Assembly: GCA_001949185.1 (NCBI GenBank)
Contig: BDGG01000001.1
Span: 1,670,263 to 1,734,262 of the forward strand
Direction: 5' to 3'
Length of the DNA: 64,000 nucleotides
DNA from: Ramazzottius varieornatus
Lineage: Eukaryota > Tardigrada > Eutardigrada > Parachela > Ramazzottiidae
In this document: positions 35,926 through 46,600 of the stretch, piece after piece
How the letters are laid out: each line of letters begins with the position of its first letter
Position numbering within the stretch: position 1 is the stretch's first letter
Translations under genes and position numbers: made by a program
The notes under the pieces: generated by a model
The model's database searches: none
Told to the model about the DNA's origin: nothing
What the model saw: the letters and a program-made list of their open reading frames with translations, nothing else

Positions 35926-36993
35926 CTAAACGGTATATTCTTCCGGTATCAAGCTCCTTCCTTCTCCCAAATTCAGAACGGTCATGGCGTCTCCTCTGCC
36001 TCGAATCTTAAATTTCCTCTGTTGAAAATTTTGGAGGAAGATTTTCGTGGTTTTGTTCTTCGCCGGAACATCTTTGGTTTGATCCAGCCCCTTCTTCCCT
36101 GCATCCCGCTCGCCATTCACCAGATCTAGGAAATCCCTCTGCTCGTCGAACGAAGAGAACCAGATATATGTTGTCTTATTTTTACGTCTATCCCGAACTA
36201 GCACACCACCCTCGGTTTCGCCGTACGGGAGAAACTCCAGCCAGTCGATCGAGGAGCAAGTTTCCGAATACTTTTTGGGATTCAGTAGGACCTGCAAAAC
36301 CTTTTTCGTTATTCGGTAGCTTTCTGAACTTCTTGTTCTTCTTACAGAAGGACTGGGACCAAGGGCGAAGTTCCGGTCTTCTGTCACGGCCAAGTACTGG
36401 CGCTGCAAGACGACTAAGCCCTCGTGGACGACGGCGCTGAAGATGAGATCCGGACTTCGCAGCTGGTGCGCAATTTTGCTGGCTTGCTGCACAGCCAGAT
36501 ACACAATTTCTTTGGTCATTCTGTCCTTGAACTCCAACGAGGCCAGTTTGTTCTGTTGTTTGTCTAGGACATCCAGGAGGTAATTGCGCTTCTTCTCGTC
36601 TGTGTCGTCACTACGAGCAAGCCGGAAGTGAAGGAGATCCAAGCCTGAACGGGCTATGTCTCTTTCTGACTGATTCTCGCACTCCTAAACAGTTTGTTTC
36701 TCAATCCAAACACTGTTTCGTGGTACTCCGAAGGTTTCGTTTTGCAGATGAAAAACTTCGTACACAAAAGAGTCGATCTGTACTTCACGATCGTCCGCGA
36801 GGAGGAGGAAGCCGTTGTCGTACACTCCGAGAGTCCGCGGAGAAGAAATAAGCGCCCCATTGGACAACACGACGTGTTCCTGTAGGGTGCAGATAGCGAG
36901 AAGCAGCGGACGGGATAGCTCGTGATGGGACTTGCAGATACATTTGCACTGTAAGGGGCAGTCTTTTTCTAAACGAACAGAAGCCAAACTCAT
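35926..36993 (-). CDS. Unrecognised protein, possible PH-like fold
   Basis: Proposed exons are 36993-~36708, ~36645-36347 and ~36292-35926. The first exon reads CTLQEHVVLSNGALISSPRT then VYDNGFLLLADDREVQIDSF, a beta-strand-like pattern. The second is helical (LDVLDKQQNKLASLEFKDRM). The third gives SSIDWLEFLPYGETEGGVLV and TTYIWFSSFDEQRDFLDLVN, which is reminiscent of a PH or PH-like domain edge strand and helix. The 54-bp stretch 36293-36346 has GT..TTTTGCAG borders and is probably an in-frame intron. The first junction uses a weak donor (GTGTTT). The family is unknown, and the gene could be the 3' part of the neighbouring 37.2-37.7 kb gene. Confidence 0.45.
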
Positions 36994-37229
36994 CGTCGTT
37001 TATCAGACGATCAGGAAGATAAATGCCCCAGAGCCAGGCAGACTATTTTCGATTAAAACGAAACGTCATAACTCTCTCACGGAGTCTCTATGGCATCCAG
37101 AAAACAAAACCGGAAAACCACAACGCAACAGTGAGAAAACGGCAGGGAACTATTAAAAAAAAAAGTAAAATTTGGCCTTGACGAAAGCTCGAACTGGAGC
37201 GACCAAATAAGAAACGCGGGAGATGCACA

Positions 37230-37704
37230 TTACGTTATCAGATAATCATTTTTGGTTTCTAGAATATTCCTCATTATCGAAAGGAAATGTGCAACGAGTT
37301 CTGAATAGGAAAGCTTGACACTAAATTCAAAGTTATCTTTTTGGAGATCACAGAGAACCAGCATCTGCTGGATGGCTTTGGTTTGTTCTTCCAGAAGCTT
37401 CGCCTGCTCTGCAGGCATCCTCTGGTTGAAGGCTTTGTGCTGGAGACTTCTACAGGCCTTCACGAACCTATTGGTAGGCGTCCACTTCCAGGCAGCCACA
37501 CAGACTTCGTAGAGCTGGACATTGTCCCGTTTCACTCTCTCGAGCCAGAACCGGAAGGCAGAACAGACCTCTTTCACTTTGGCTTGGTTCAGATCGGAGA
37601 CAAAAGCTATCCTGTGCTCGAGAGCTTTTAGGGACTGTGCGATCTCCTGTCGCCTTATGTAGGTATCGTATTCTCCGACTGTCTGAAAATGTCGATCGGC
37701 GTGC
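37230..37704 (-). CDS. Terminal exon of an unrecognised helical protein
   Basis: An exon after a good acceptor (TTTCTTTGCAG, about 37705) encodes HADRHFQTVGEYDTYIRRQE, RFWLERVKRDNVQLYEVCVA and EEQTKAIQQMLVLCDLQKDN, ending ETKNDYLIT and a stop. It looks all-helical. Upstream exons were not found; the interval 37705-38340 contains an intron with a hairpin element (37.77-37.87 kb). It may connect to the gene at 35.9-37.0 kb if GTAATG at the end is a donor. Confidence 0.45.
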
Positions 37705-37769
37705 TGCAAAGAAATTTGACAAGCTTTGAGCAAAATTCCGTAGAAATATACGCGAATACAGCAAAAGCA

Positions 37770-37878
37770 GGCACAAGTGGCGCATGGTATCATCGCGGAC
37801 CAACCTGCCAAGAGGACAGTTGACGTTTCGTGGCCTTGCATCGGCATCCCGCAAATACGCCATGCGCCACTTTGTTTG
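37770..37878. repeat. GTGGCGCAT hairpin element
   Basis: Core CACAAGTGGCGCATGG..CCATGCGCCACTTTG with a longer loop than the other copies. Confidence 0.6.
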
Positions 37879-37879
37879 C

Positions 37880-38343
37880 ATACAGCCTGTCCCAGCCAAC
37901 TTTCCACCACTCATGAAATCATGACCTTCTCGACGCGATCATCTCTCAACTTCGACACATATTTTCCCTGGTTCAACATTCATTTCGCTTCCTTTCCAAA
38001 AATTACTGTCCAGAAATCGAGATTACGTCCGGAAAGGAGCGAAGGGAAAAACACACCAACTCTGGCAGTTTTCGGAGCCGTTTCCGAAAATTAATTTTTC
38101 AGTCCTCCGTTGAGGTCCTGAGATACTGTTGTTGAAAATAATTAGAAAACCAACAAATTTACAGAAAACGTGGCTGGAAGTGCGAACTGCCATTCCGAAA
38201 AAGCTAGAAATTTCGCCCCAAACGAGTTTTCCCGGCAGAAATGCCAAACTCAGCAGTTTCAATTCGTTTGCCAAGCCGGTCAAAATCTTTTTTATCTTTC
38301 TCGATTTTTCCTGACTGCTAAAATAGTTTTACGTTTGCTCAGA
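37880..38343. other. Unassigned spacer
   Basis: About 460 bp of low-complexity, A/T-leaning sequence with recurring GAAAATT/TTTCCG words. No gene seen. Confidence 0.3.
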
Positions 38344-39406
38344 TCAATTTTGAGAACGGAAACTCATCCACGAAATCTTTCAGACAGCTTTTGACTTGCG
38401 GTGCTATGTCTTCCCCACCGGGAGTCGCACTGGTCAATTTTTTCACGCAGTGTGCCATCTCACCTAAACAAATGAGGGCTCATACGAGGCAGCTTGATAA
38501 GCTGTAGGAAAGTTGTAGGAGCGTGAATGGTAAAGCAGCCATTTTTTTCCGCCCCAGGTGGTGGCAAGTTGGCTGGGACGGGGTGTATGTTCGAGTACGG
38601 ACCGTAATGCTTCTTGAACTTCGCGAACCGACGTCACATTAGGAGTAGAGTTTACGGGTATGGTGACGCATACAGCACATACCTACTATGACGCAATTTG
38701 CGGAAGTTCAAGAAGTATTACAGTACTGTACGAAGCGCTTACTGCGATTACATTGGCAGGCTACACTTTTGCAACCACCGCAAACCGGCCACAAAGTTTT
38801 TCCCATTGTTCTTACCTCGTGCATGAAAATTCTAAGTGCATCTCGATCACTTTTGGCTATTTGTATGGCTCTGGTTGTCTGATGAGCTTCGACACGGATC
38901 TTCCCTATCCGCTTATCGATCTGACCCTTCCGCGACTTATACTCCATGGTGGCCTGTCTTCTCTTCATTAGTTCTTCCCACCGTTCCTTCACTTCCGCCT
39001 CGTTGACAGCAGTGTCCGTAACAATAGTTGCCAGAAGATCAGTATTAGCAGCCGTCAACCAGCTCTCACTGAGGTAGTCCCGTTGGCCTTGTCCTTTGCG
39101 GAAAGCTCGCGCGTCGTCGATCTCTTTCTGGAGAGCTCCACAAGCAACGGTATAAAATTCAACCTTTCTCCGAACGTACGTTCCGATAATATCGATATTT
39201 GCAATATCACGCGTACAAGATTCAACCTCGGAAATTAGTTCCTGCTTTCGGGCACGGGCAGCGCGTACTTGACTTTGGAGGGCTTTGTAGGGATCCCTGT
39301 TCAAGCGGATCCGACGGATCTGATCTTGGGCGGCAAGGATCTCCGGTGACCTTGAAATTCCAGTTTGTTTTCTGTCAGGTTCACCTTGGGAAGGTCTAAT
39401 CGACAT
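38344..39406 (-). CDS. Coiled-coil protein, two exons
   Basis: Exon 1 39406-38816 starts MSIRPSQGEPDRKQTGI and is mostly charged helix (YKALQSQVRAARARKQELIS; EVKERWEELMKRRQATMEYK; HQTTRAIQIAKSDRDALRIF). A GTAAGA donor at 38815 can join an exon at about 38455-38344 reading MAHCVKKLTSATPGGEDIAP and ending FPFSKLI stop. The intron contains a CTTCTTGAAC-end MITE (38.60-38.73 kb). Family not recognised; about 235 residues. Confidence 0.55.
38604..38736. mobile_element. Short MITE-like element, CTTCTTGAAC-end family (copy 2)
   Basis: Inverted ends GTAATGCTTCTTGAACTTC and GAAGTTCAAGAAGTATTACAG around a centre shared with the copy at 10.68-10.81 kb. It lies in an intron of the coiled-coil gene. Confidence 0.65.
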
Positions 39407-39819
39407 TTTCAAAGTCAGCCATTTTGTATGCTGATCTGAACTCCATCAACAGTCGCTTGGCTACTTGCGAGTCTTCATCCTTCAAGCTCTCAACCAACAC
39501 CCTCTTCTAGCTCCGCAATCAGCCGAAAATGCTTAGAAGTGAACCCAGAATAGTCCCACTTGATCCTTGTCAAATGAAGCGAAAGGTCGATGAAGCTGAA
39601 CATTTGAAACCAACTTGAGTACGGCCAAAAAATATTATTAATACAATTGACACGATATCGTTCGACATATTGCACTAGCTTTTTAGCCCTGTGACTGCTC
39701 GGCTCTGCTGAGCAACAGTTCGCCGGGCCGACACCGCCCAATGTAGCAGCAATTCCTTCGGTATGTCGAATTTGTTACGGCTAGACACGGTCTAATGGAT
39801 TTTGCCAAAATTTATTGAG

Positions 39820-40881
39820 TTAGCTATTAGAGAATTTGAATTCTGCCGCAGAAAACAAGTTCGCGTTGCGAATCGGAACAGGTCCACAGAGTGTCACGCC
39901 ATTACGGTGGTTCGGCATCCGAACAGAAAAACTTCTACCAAGATTAGCGTTTTCATCAGAATGGGCAGAAAAGGCCTCATCATGAGCAGGCTGCAGTGTG
40001 TCATAGGGCCCTCGCATATCTCTCAGTTCGCCGCCAGCTGGTCCCACCGTTCCAACAGGCAACGAAGAACTTTCACTATGCAGGTCACTCTGATAGCTGA
40101 ACTCTGACTCTATAGGCCCATTCAAGACATTTGCCAAGCCCGCGGTTCGTTGGAGATCCAACATGGTACTCTCCGCCGCGAAGCTGTCGGTCTCCTTCAT
40201 ACTTCGTGCTTCGGAAGTTGTGTCCGCGGAACGAAGGGTCGTTAGGGAAGGACTGTTCTCGGTCAGGGAAGACAGGACAAAGGTCTGGGATCCACTTGTG
40301 TTTGTGGTGCTTTGTACGATTAACCGTTGATTCCGAGTACCTCGCCGAGTTCGCAGGAGGTTCTCCAGGTCGGATTGCATGGCTTCCAGACGCTGACGAG
40401 CTTCAGCGCGTTGATCCATGTTCGCACAATCGGCATCGTTCGTCGGGTATGTCGCGGTGTGGGCTGTGTTGTTCCAAGCATTGAGTAACGCGGAGTTACT
40501 CAGACTTTGAGCGACACCCGTCCGACGGTTGGCGAGTTTGGGAAGTGTGGGAAAGGACGTACTTCCGAAGGTCATGGCCTGCTGAGTCGGAAGGGAATGC
40601 GAGTGGAAGTGCGCAGGGGATCCTGTGGCTGGTGTTTTCTGAGTAGTTGGGCTACGTCCCTGCTGAGAACTGGGAGTAGAGGGAGCTGGATTTTCTTCTT
40701 CGAAGAATTGATTGGACGCATCGGTGGTGATGAACTGGAAGAGGGCGCTTTGTGGCCGGAGAGAGCGTAGAGGTTGGCTGGGTGTGGGCTTCAGGTTCTC
40801 CGGTATGACAATCCGTGGGCCGTTCTTTTTGGCGAGATGGAGAAGGGAGTGGGTCTGCCGTCTGAGCCACCATAGACTGCA
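39820..40881 (-). CDS. Ser/Thr-rich, probably disordered protein; main 3' exon
   Basis: A long open exon after an acceptor (TTCAATTGCAG, about 40882). It reads LAKKNGPRIVIPENLKPTPS, FQFITTDASNQFFEEENPAP, then a low-complexity Ser/Thr/Asn-rich region with one helical patch (QRAEARQRLEAMQSDLENLL). It ends NLFSAAEFKFSNS stop at 39820. About 350 residues. Upstream exon(s) not identified; family not recognised. Confidence 0.5.
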   Translation of the reverse strand, partial: CSLWWLRRQTHSLLHLAKKNGPRIVIPENLKPTPSQPLRSLRPQSALFQFITTDASNQFFEEENPAPSTPSSQQGRSPTTQKTPATGSPAHFHSHSLPTQQAMTFGSTSFPTLPKLANRRTGVAQSLSNSALLNAWNNTAHTATYPTNDADCANMDQRAEARQRLEAMQSDLENLLRTRRGTRNQRLIVQSTTNTSGSQTFVLSSLTENSPSLTTLRSADTTSEARSMKETDSFAAESTMLDLQRTAGLANVLNGPIESEFSYQSDLHSESSSLPVGTVGPAGGELRDMRGPYDTLQPAHDEAFSAHSDENANLGRSFSVRMPNHRNGVTLCGPVPIRNANLFSAAEFKFSNS

Positions 40882-40939
40882 ATTGAATGGTATCGTACCT
40901 GACTAAACAAAATCACTTTGTCAAAGTACACGCAAGATA

Positions 40940-41247
40940 AGAAATTATGGTACAGTAAAAATTATGGGACATGCGGAAAGGACGGCGAACTGGAAATTCG
41001 ACCGTAGAAAAGTGTTGAAAACTGTATTGTACGTACTGTAATCCCCCGATATCTTCGCGAACCCTGTTACTCGTGGCGCCCCGTACATCATCCATACATA
41101 TACGCCTATCCGCCGTACGTAATGTACGTTTCGTAGGTGACGCCATGATATCAGGATTCGCGGGGATATCGGGGGAATACAGTACGTGCTCCCGTACCGC
41201 CGTAGCGAAAAGGCCTGTACCATAATTTTCACTGTACCATAATTTCT
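40940..41247. mobile_element. Nested inverted-repeat element (~308 bp)
   Basis: Outer ends GAAATTATGGTACAGT and its complement (40940-40966 and 41217-41247) enclose a second inverted repeat with ends GTACTGTAATCCCCCGATAT (41033-41185). Both layers fold into hairpins. No coding sequence; it lies between the disordered-protein gene and the next open frame. Confidence 0.65.
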
Positions 41248-41897
41248 CGTCCTGCGTGTACGGATAATGCGTTCATTGTATCGTGGTAGAGTGCCAGTCT
41301 TGAAAAAACCGAAAGACACTCAAATGCGCTGCTGGAGGTGAGATACCGCAGTCCGACTGCGCCATCTCGCCTCCTAGCACTAGCTAACAGTCCCATTGGT
41401 TCTCTGATTACCTCATCCGATAGACATGTTCGTAGTCTCCACGTAGTCCTTTTCTCGAAGGTCCGTAAGATCGAGCTCCGGCATACATTTTTCAGTCGGT
41501 CCAGGGCCAGCTTTCTTCTCTTTCTGTGCTGAACGAGTTCGGCGTTGACCAAAACCCAGAAGAAAATGGGCACGACATGAGAAACAGTTGCGGCTAGGAA
41601 CTGTCGAAACAGATCAACGGATTGCGGAGGAACAGGATGGTGCGAATCCCACAAGAACAAAACAGCGTATTGGATGGAGTCGACCTCCGAGCGTAACCTT
41701 GTCAGCCATGTGATGTCGCTGATATCAACAAGAGTGTATCGATGAATACTCTCAGTAAATTTATGGTTCGCGATTAGTTTGACCAATGAGTGAGAAATGA
41801 ATGAGTCGGTACAATAAGAATTAGCGCCAAAAATAATCAGATGAGAACATCCAGACAGGAACAGTTTCTTATTGAGCTTTCGCTCCTCCTTTTTCAT
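41229..41897 (-). CDS. Hypothetical protein, 222 residues
   Basis: Single open frame from ATG 41897. It starts with a Lys-rich segment and has alternating hydrophobic stretches (SHLIIFGANSYCTDSFISHS; YAVLFLWDSHHPVPPQ; HVVPIFFWVLVNAELVQ). Its last codons run into the inverted-repeat element, so the native C-terminus may differ or the frame may be fortuitous. No family recognised. Confidence 0.35.
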   Translation of the reverse strand: MKKEERKLNKKLFLSGCSHLIIFGANSYCTDSFISHSLVKLIANHKFTESIHRYTLVDISDITWLTRLRSEVDSIQYAVLFLWDSHHPVPPQSVDLFRQFLAATVSHVVPIFFWVLVNAELVQHRKRRKLALDRLKNVCRSSILRTFEKRTTWRLRTCLSDEVIREPMGLLASARRRDGAVGLRYLTSSSAFECLSVFSRLALYHDTMNALSVHAGREIMVQ

Positions 41898-42061
41898 ATC
41901 GAGCCTACCCCGCTAGATTCCAGCCTGAAGCAAACATAGAATGAAAACCATAAACGAGTCAAAATGTTTCTTCAGAATCCCCAACAGTAAACATGATGAT
42001 ATTCTATATTTCTAACGGACCTCAGTGAACAATCAGTCGAAGCCGTAGCAACGATTTGATA

Positions 42062-43264
42062 TCACAGTAAATTCACGAAGCTTCCCATGGTCCATATCGA
42101 TAAATTCGACGCCGCCGCCGGAAGTGACATTGACAAGTTGATTATGCGCTCACGAACTGGTTCAATCTGCTCAAGAGGGAATCCGCTGTTGACGGCCTGT
42201 TCGAACGTGGCAGGCATGTTCTGTCGAATTAGCCTCACGGCGTCGTCCCTTAGCCGCACGTACTCTTCGCTGTTCGGCCTCGAGTTTGCAATCAGGAAGA
42301 CTTGCAACAGCCCTTCCCTCCACATGTTCTTGGCCAGGTAGTCGCATATCCTTCGCTGTAACCCAAAGCCCACGTCGTACTCTTGCACAAACCGCAGGAG
42401 CTCCACACCGTAACCTGGAACTTCTTTCTCGTTCAGATCTCCCATGTAGATCAAGTCGAGGAAGGCTCGTATAGTCTGGGTATCGTAGTGTCGTAGGTGT
42501 AACGTGTTGAACTCTCCTAGATGATCCACCAGATCGCGTAATCGAGGACTCCATGCGGCGAGGTAAGACTTATGTGCCGTGGCACTCTGATCGTCTCTTC
42601 CGACTATGACCAAATCACGAGGTCCGGACACTTCCGGTATATCGTGTTTGAGGGAAAGTACGCAAGGTCGACAGTCGAAACATTGCTCGTTGATGATGAA
42701 ACTCAGCTTTACTCCAATGAACATCGAACCATCATGGCCTATCGAGTTCTTGAGTGCACTGTCTAAATCACGATGGTGGATCCATTCGACTTGGTTTGAT
42801 CCAGCGTCTTCACCACTAGATGCTGACGTTGTGGATGAGGAAGTACCCGAAGGTGTTAGGCTGTAGCAGCAACCGTCGAGATCGATCTTACCTCTTCGGT
42901 ATTCGTCTTCACCTCGGAAGATCTCGTAGCCGGCTTGGAACTTTGAAGAGATTTGGATGGATCCGACGAAGGTTAGAGTCAGCTTCATGTAGCGTTCGTG
43001 GTAGGGAACTCGTCGGTCTCCCCAGTTGACGTGTAGGCGCCACGTTGTGTCTTGCGGTCCTTGGAAGATTGGACTAGATATGCCCACTCTTCGTTTGATG
43101 AGCAGCAGCGCGGCATCAATTTTCCAGAGGTAAGAGGAAGAAGTGTTAGGCTTGTCACGATGGGTGATGCCTGGCTTGACAAAGTTCTGCTCTCCGGGAA
43201 AAATATCCGCGGCGGAGGGAATGCCTATTAGGGCTGAAAACGAAGGATAGGCCGATAAGTCCAT
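42062..43264 (-). CDS. BTB-domain protein with MATH-like N-terminus
   Basis: Intronless 400-residue frame. The C-terminal half has a BTB core: DLVIVGRDDQSATAHKSYLA, AWSPRLRDLV, TIRAFLDLIYMGDL, followed by a helical region (VELLRFVQEYDVGFGLQRRI) like the BACK-type extension. The N-terminal part (TTWRLHVNWGDRR..ERYMKLTLTF) resembles the strand pattern of a MATH/TRAF domain. Such proteins are usually substrate adaptors for Cullin-3 ubiquitin ligases (SPOP-like). The absence of introns in an intron-rich neighbourhood suggests retroposition or a lineage-specific expansion, as is common in this family. The MATH call is tentative. Confidence 0.65.
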   Translation of the reverse strand: MDLSAYPSFSALIGIPSAADIFPGEQNFVKPGITHRDKPNTSSSYLWKIDAALLLIKRRVGISSPIFQGPQDTTWRLHVNWGDRRVPYHERYMKLTLTFVGSIQISSKFQAGYEIFRGEDEYRRGKIDLDGCCYSLTPSGTSSSTTSASSGEDAGSNQVEWIHHRDLDSALKNSIGHDGSMFIGVKLSFIINEQCFDCRPCVLSLKHDIPEVSGPRDLVIVGRDDQSATAHKSYLAAWSPRLRDLVDHLGEFNTLHLRHYDTQTIRAFLDLIYMGDLNEKEVPGYGVELLRFVQEYDVGFGLQRRICDYLAKNMWREGLLQVFLIANSRPNSEEYVRLRDDAVRLIRQNMPATFEQAVNSGFPLEQIEPVRERIINLSMSLPAAASNLSIWTMGSFVNLL

Positions 43265-43600
43265 CGCACACCGATATTAAACCCTTTTGATAAATCTGCT
43301 GACGCTGTCTTTACAGTGTTTTCTAGTAGCGCTCTAAAAAATCTTGGAAGTATACGCCAAGCCGTTCAAACAAGATCCACTTCCTTGAATTGCACGTGGC
43401 AACACATCAGTGTCGCATTCACTCCCCGCAGCAATTGCAAGGGGCAATAGGATACGAACATCAAAAAAGTGTCATAAACAGGAAGAAACCATTGCCACAC
43501 ATCAATAGCTAGGACGCAGGTATTTAGCGAAAGGAAAGACGGAAGAGTGGATAAAATTCAAATCGAAGATTGGACTTCATATAATAAGTCCGCATGGTTG
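43265..43600. other. Unassigned spacer
   Basis: 336 bp between the BTB gene start and the GPCPD1 stop; no feature seen. Confidence 0.4.
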
Positions 43601-46600
43601 CTACGATTTGATCGGTCGGTTCCGGCTGATGGTCGGATCCATGTCGTCGAGTACAACAGGGGGATAGGTAGGCTCGATCGTTCTGGGTGGACACCGAGAC
43701 TTTCCACTCTTCTGCGACTCGGTACCCACCAGGTCCTGCCGTCCAGGTACGAAGCCGGTATACCCAATGATGAAACCCAGGTCTGTCGGTTCACAAGGTC
43801 GAGGTGGAGGTTTGGGTACCCAGTGGTCCTTTGTACACTGGATGAAGTCGAAGATACGATCGTAAATGATACCGGTCACGGCACCTGTTCTCTTGACTTC
43901 CTGTATGGAAAAAACGCTGTTGTTGGCTTCTCCGTAGGTGATGACTTTCAGCTTGAGTCGCCGAACTAGCGGAATGAACCAGCTATGCTGGAAGAGGCAG
44001 GCGGAAGGACAGACGATGCCTTCGAGTTCGTAGGCGGCAGCGCTGTACAGGGCGCGTTTCAGGTAGTTGATGCGGAGGTCGTCGTATTCGAGACCTTTCA
44101 GGGCATCGTTGCTGGTCAGAAGGAATACTGGATACTGTATTTGCTTCAGTCGAGCCCTGTAAAACAACGATCTGGTCTGCATGGACCGAACTGTTAAAAC
44201 CTGATCCTTTACTGTAATAATGCATGCCAGCACGGAACTAACAGACCGTAGAAAAAAGGCAAGTTGTTTATGCAGGTTTATGTATTGATATTACAGTAGA
44301 TGCGGAAGCATGACTTGTTACTTTTCGAAACATTGATTTCGAAATTGTTTTGCAAATTTCGTCGTTGTCATTAAAGTTCTCCTGAATGAGTTTTGTTGCA
44401 CAGTGCACCAAAAAATTGACCGTCGATAGTGGGTATTAGAAGGAGCCAGATGGAAATGGCCAATGAAATTTGCGCATACGGCGACTCGTACGAGAATGAG
44501 TCGAGGAGTTTGCGCTAGTTTCTCGCTAGACCATTGTATGGTGANNNNNNNNNNNNNNNNNNNNNNNNNNNNNNNNNNNNNNNNNNNNNNNNNNNNNNNN
44601 NNNNNNNNNNNNNNNNNNNNNNNNNNNNNNNNNNNNNNNNNNNNNNNNNNNNNNNNNNNNNNNNNNNNNNNNNNNNNNNNNCACCATACCATTGCCTGGA
44701 CGACACTCCAGGTTAAATAAAGATTCGGGCCATGAATACGTCACCAGCAGTCTGGTGACGCCTCCAGAGGTGTGGTTTGGACTTCGAGAATATTTCGAAG
44801 TCAAAAGTTCGTTTCATTTCCAGAGGAGAAAATCGCCTATCCAAGTTGGTAAGTGCGTTCTGGCTCAATGGTATATCAGATGTCTTCAAATTAGGTGTTG
44901 AACTCTTACCTTGCAGCTCGTGGTCGGATCCGTGGTCACACCTGCCTCGTTGCTACCTTTTTGCGTTTTAAAGGGTCAAAACCCACTGATCGAGGAAACC
45001 TGGCGGCTAGGACTGCGCTCGACCAGCCAACCCGCGTGGGTTTTTGATCTTCGAGCTGCCAGGCTTGAGACCAGGATAAGGATTCTTGTCGCTCGAAAAG
45101 TCGTGTATTTTAGCAAGCTGCTAGGCTGGCCGCCAGGACTATTTTCGTAAGAGCGAACTAAAACCGTTATTGGTCACAGGATAATTAAGCTCCCGTTTAA
45201 TTGTCACGCCCATTATCGACGGTTAATTTTTCGGTACACTGTACACCAGCAGTTCTCATTCTACAGCAGCAGATTCAAGCCTGCGCGATGACAACCAGAG
45301 GAAAAATTTGAGTCCAAATTCAAACGAGGAAGTATTTTCCACCGTTTTCCCGTTTCTTTCTCTCAAAAGCGGACTGGGCAACAGGGCAGTGAGTCTTATT
45401 GCGGCTTCTGGAATTTCAAAAAGAGGAAAACAGGTTTTTTCGCTTGTAGAAGCGACCGTCAAAATGCTCCACTTTGGTGAGCTGGCGAGAACCAAATTTC
45501 CTCCGTCTCACAGACTTCCTGAAAATTTATAATTAGTTGCCCCGTAGATAACTAATCTATCTTTGGCCGAGGTTGCTTTGGAATCGAAGCCTTCCAGCTC
45601 TCACAACGCAAAATTAGGTTTATGAGGCTTTGCCAACATCCCCACCCGGAAAACTTTGGCAGCGCACGTTGTGGTACAGAACTCAAAATCGGTCTCGAGA
45701 CAGCATGGACTGGAGCATTCAACGGGACTGTCAGCATGTTTGAAACAAATCTTGTGCGGTCAAGAAAAAGTTTTCTGCAAAAGTGTTTTTCAAAATTGAC
45801 AACTTCGTTTGGATGAACTTCAGAAGTCGTCAAGTTTCGATAACTCCAAACTCGGGAAGCGGATCCAAAAGTCTGACGATAGTGCATTATGTTGCAAAAG
45901 GTTTGGGAGGAAAAACTTCACTGCAATGGTGAAGGACTATTTTTTAAAGTTGGTGTTGGAAAAATAGTAACAAGTCATACTTCCGCACCTAATCCCAGGT
46001 AAATTCGAAATCTATTGCAGAAACAGTGACACCGTAAAGTAAAGACTGGAGAAAACTCTGGTGATAGAATCATTTGGGCTGCCGAACTTCTTTCTCTTAC
46101 ATTATACAAATGTCCATGTCAAAAGACGATATAATACATGGTCGATGTCCACTGCAGTGCGTCAAGACGTGTAATATCCCATCGACAAACTGGTTCTTAT
46201 TCCAAAAGGGTAGCCTTAGCTCCTTGTAAGCTTCTCTAAACGACGAGGCAGCCGCCGGGTTCAGTTCGCACTTTCCATCCACCAAATCCATCGGGTACTT
46301 GATCTCCACATTGAAGCCCACATCCGGATGTACTGCCGATAGCGTATACTCCAGCGTAGGGAACGGCACATCGTGTCTCGTTTTAAGATACGTGTGCTGT
46401 CCATCCTTTTCCGATACATGGCACACAAGGTTACTTCTTAAAATTTCTACAGGCAGGTCTTTCACAGCCATCTCCGTCAGATTTCCTTCCTTGTTCCGCA
46501 TCAGTACTGTATGGTCGTGGTAGATGATTGGTATCATGTCCACGTCGAGCATGACGTCGAACTCGACAAAGTCCGCGCCAGCTTCGGCGGCTTTGTTGAA

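Noticed and set aside
44692-45150. Short plus-strand frames inside the last GPCPD1 intron
   Set aside because: No homology, no splice continuity, and frames bridging the N run are artefacts.
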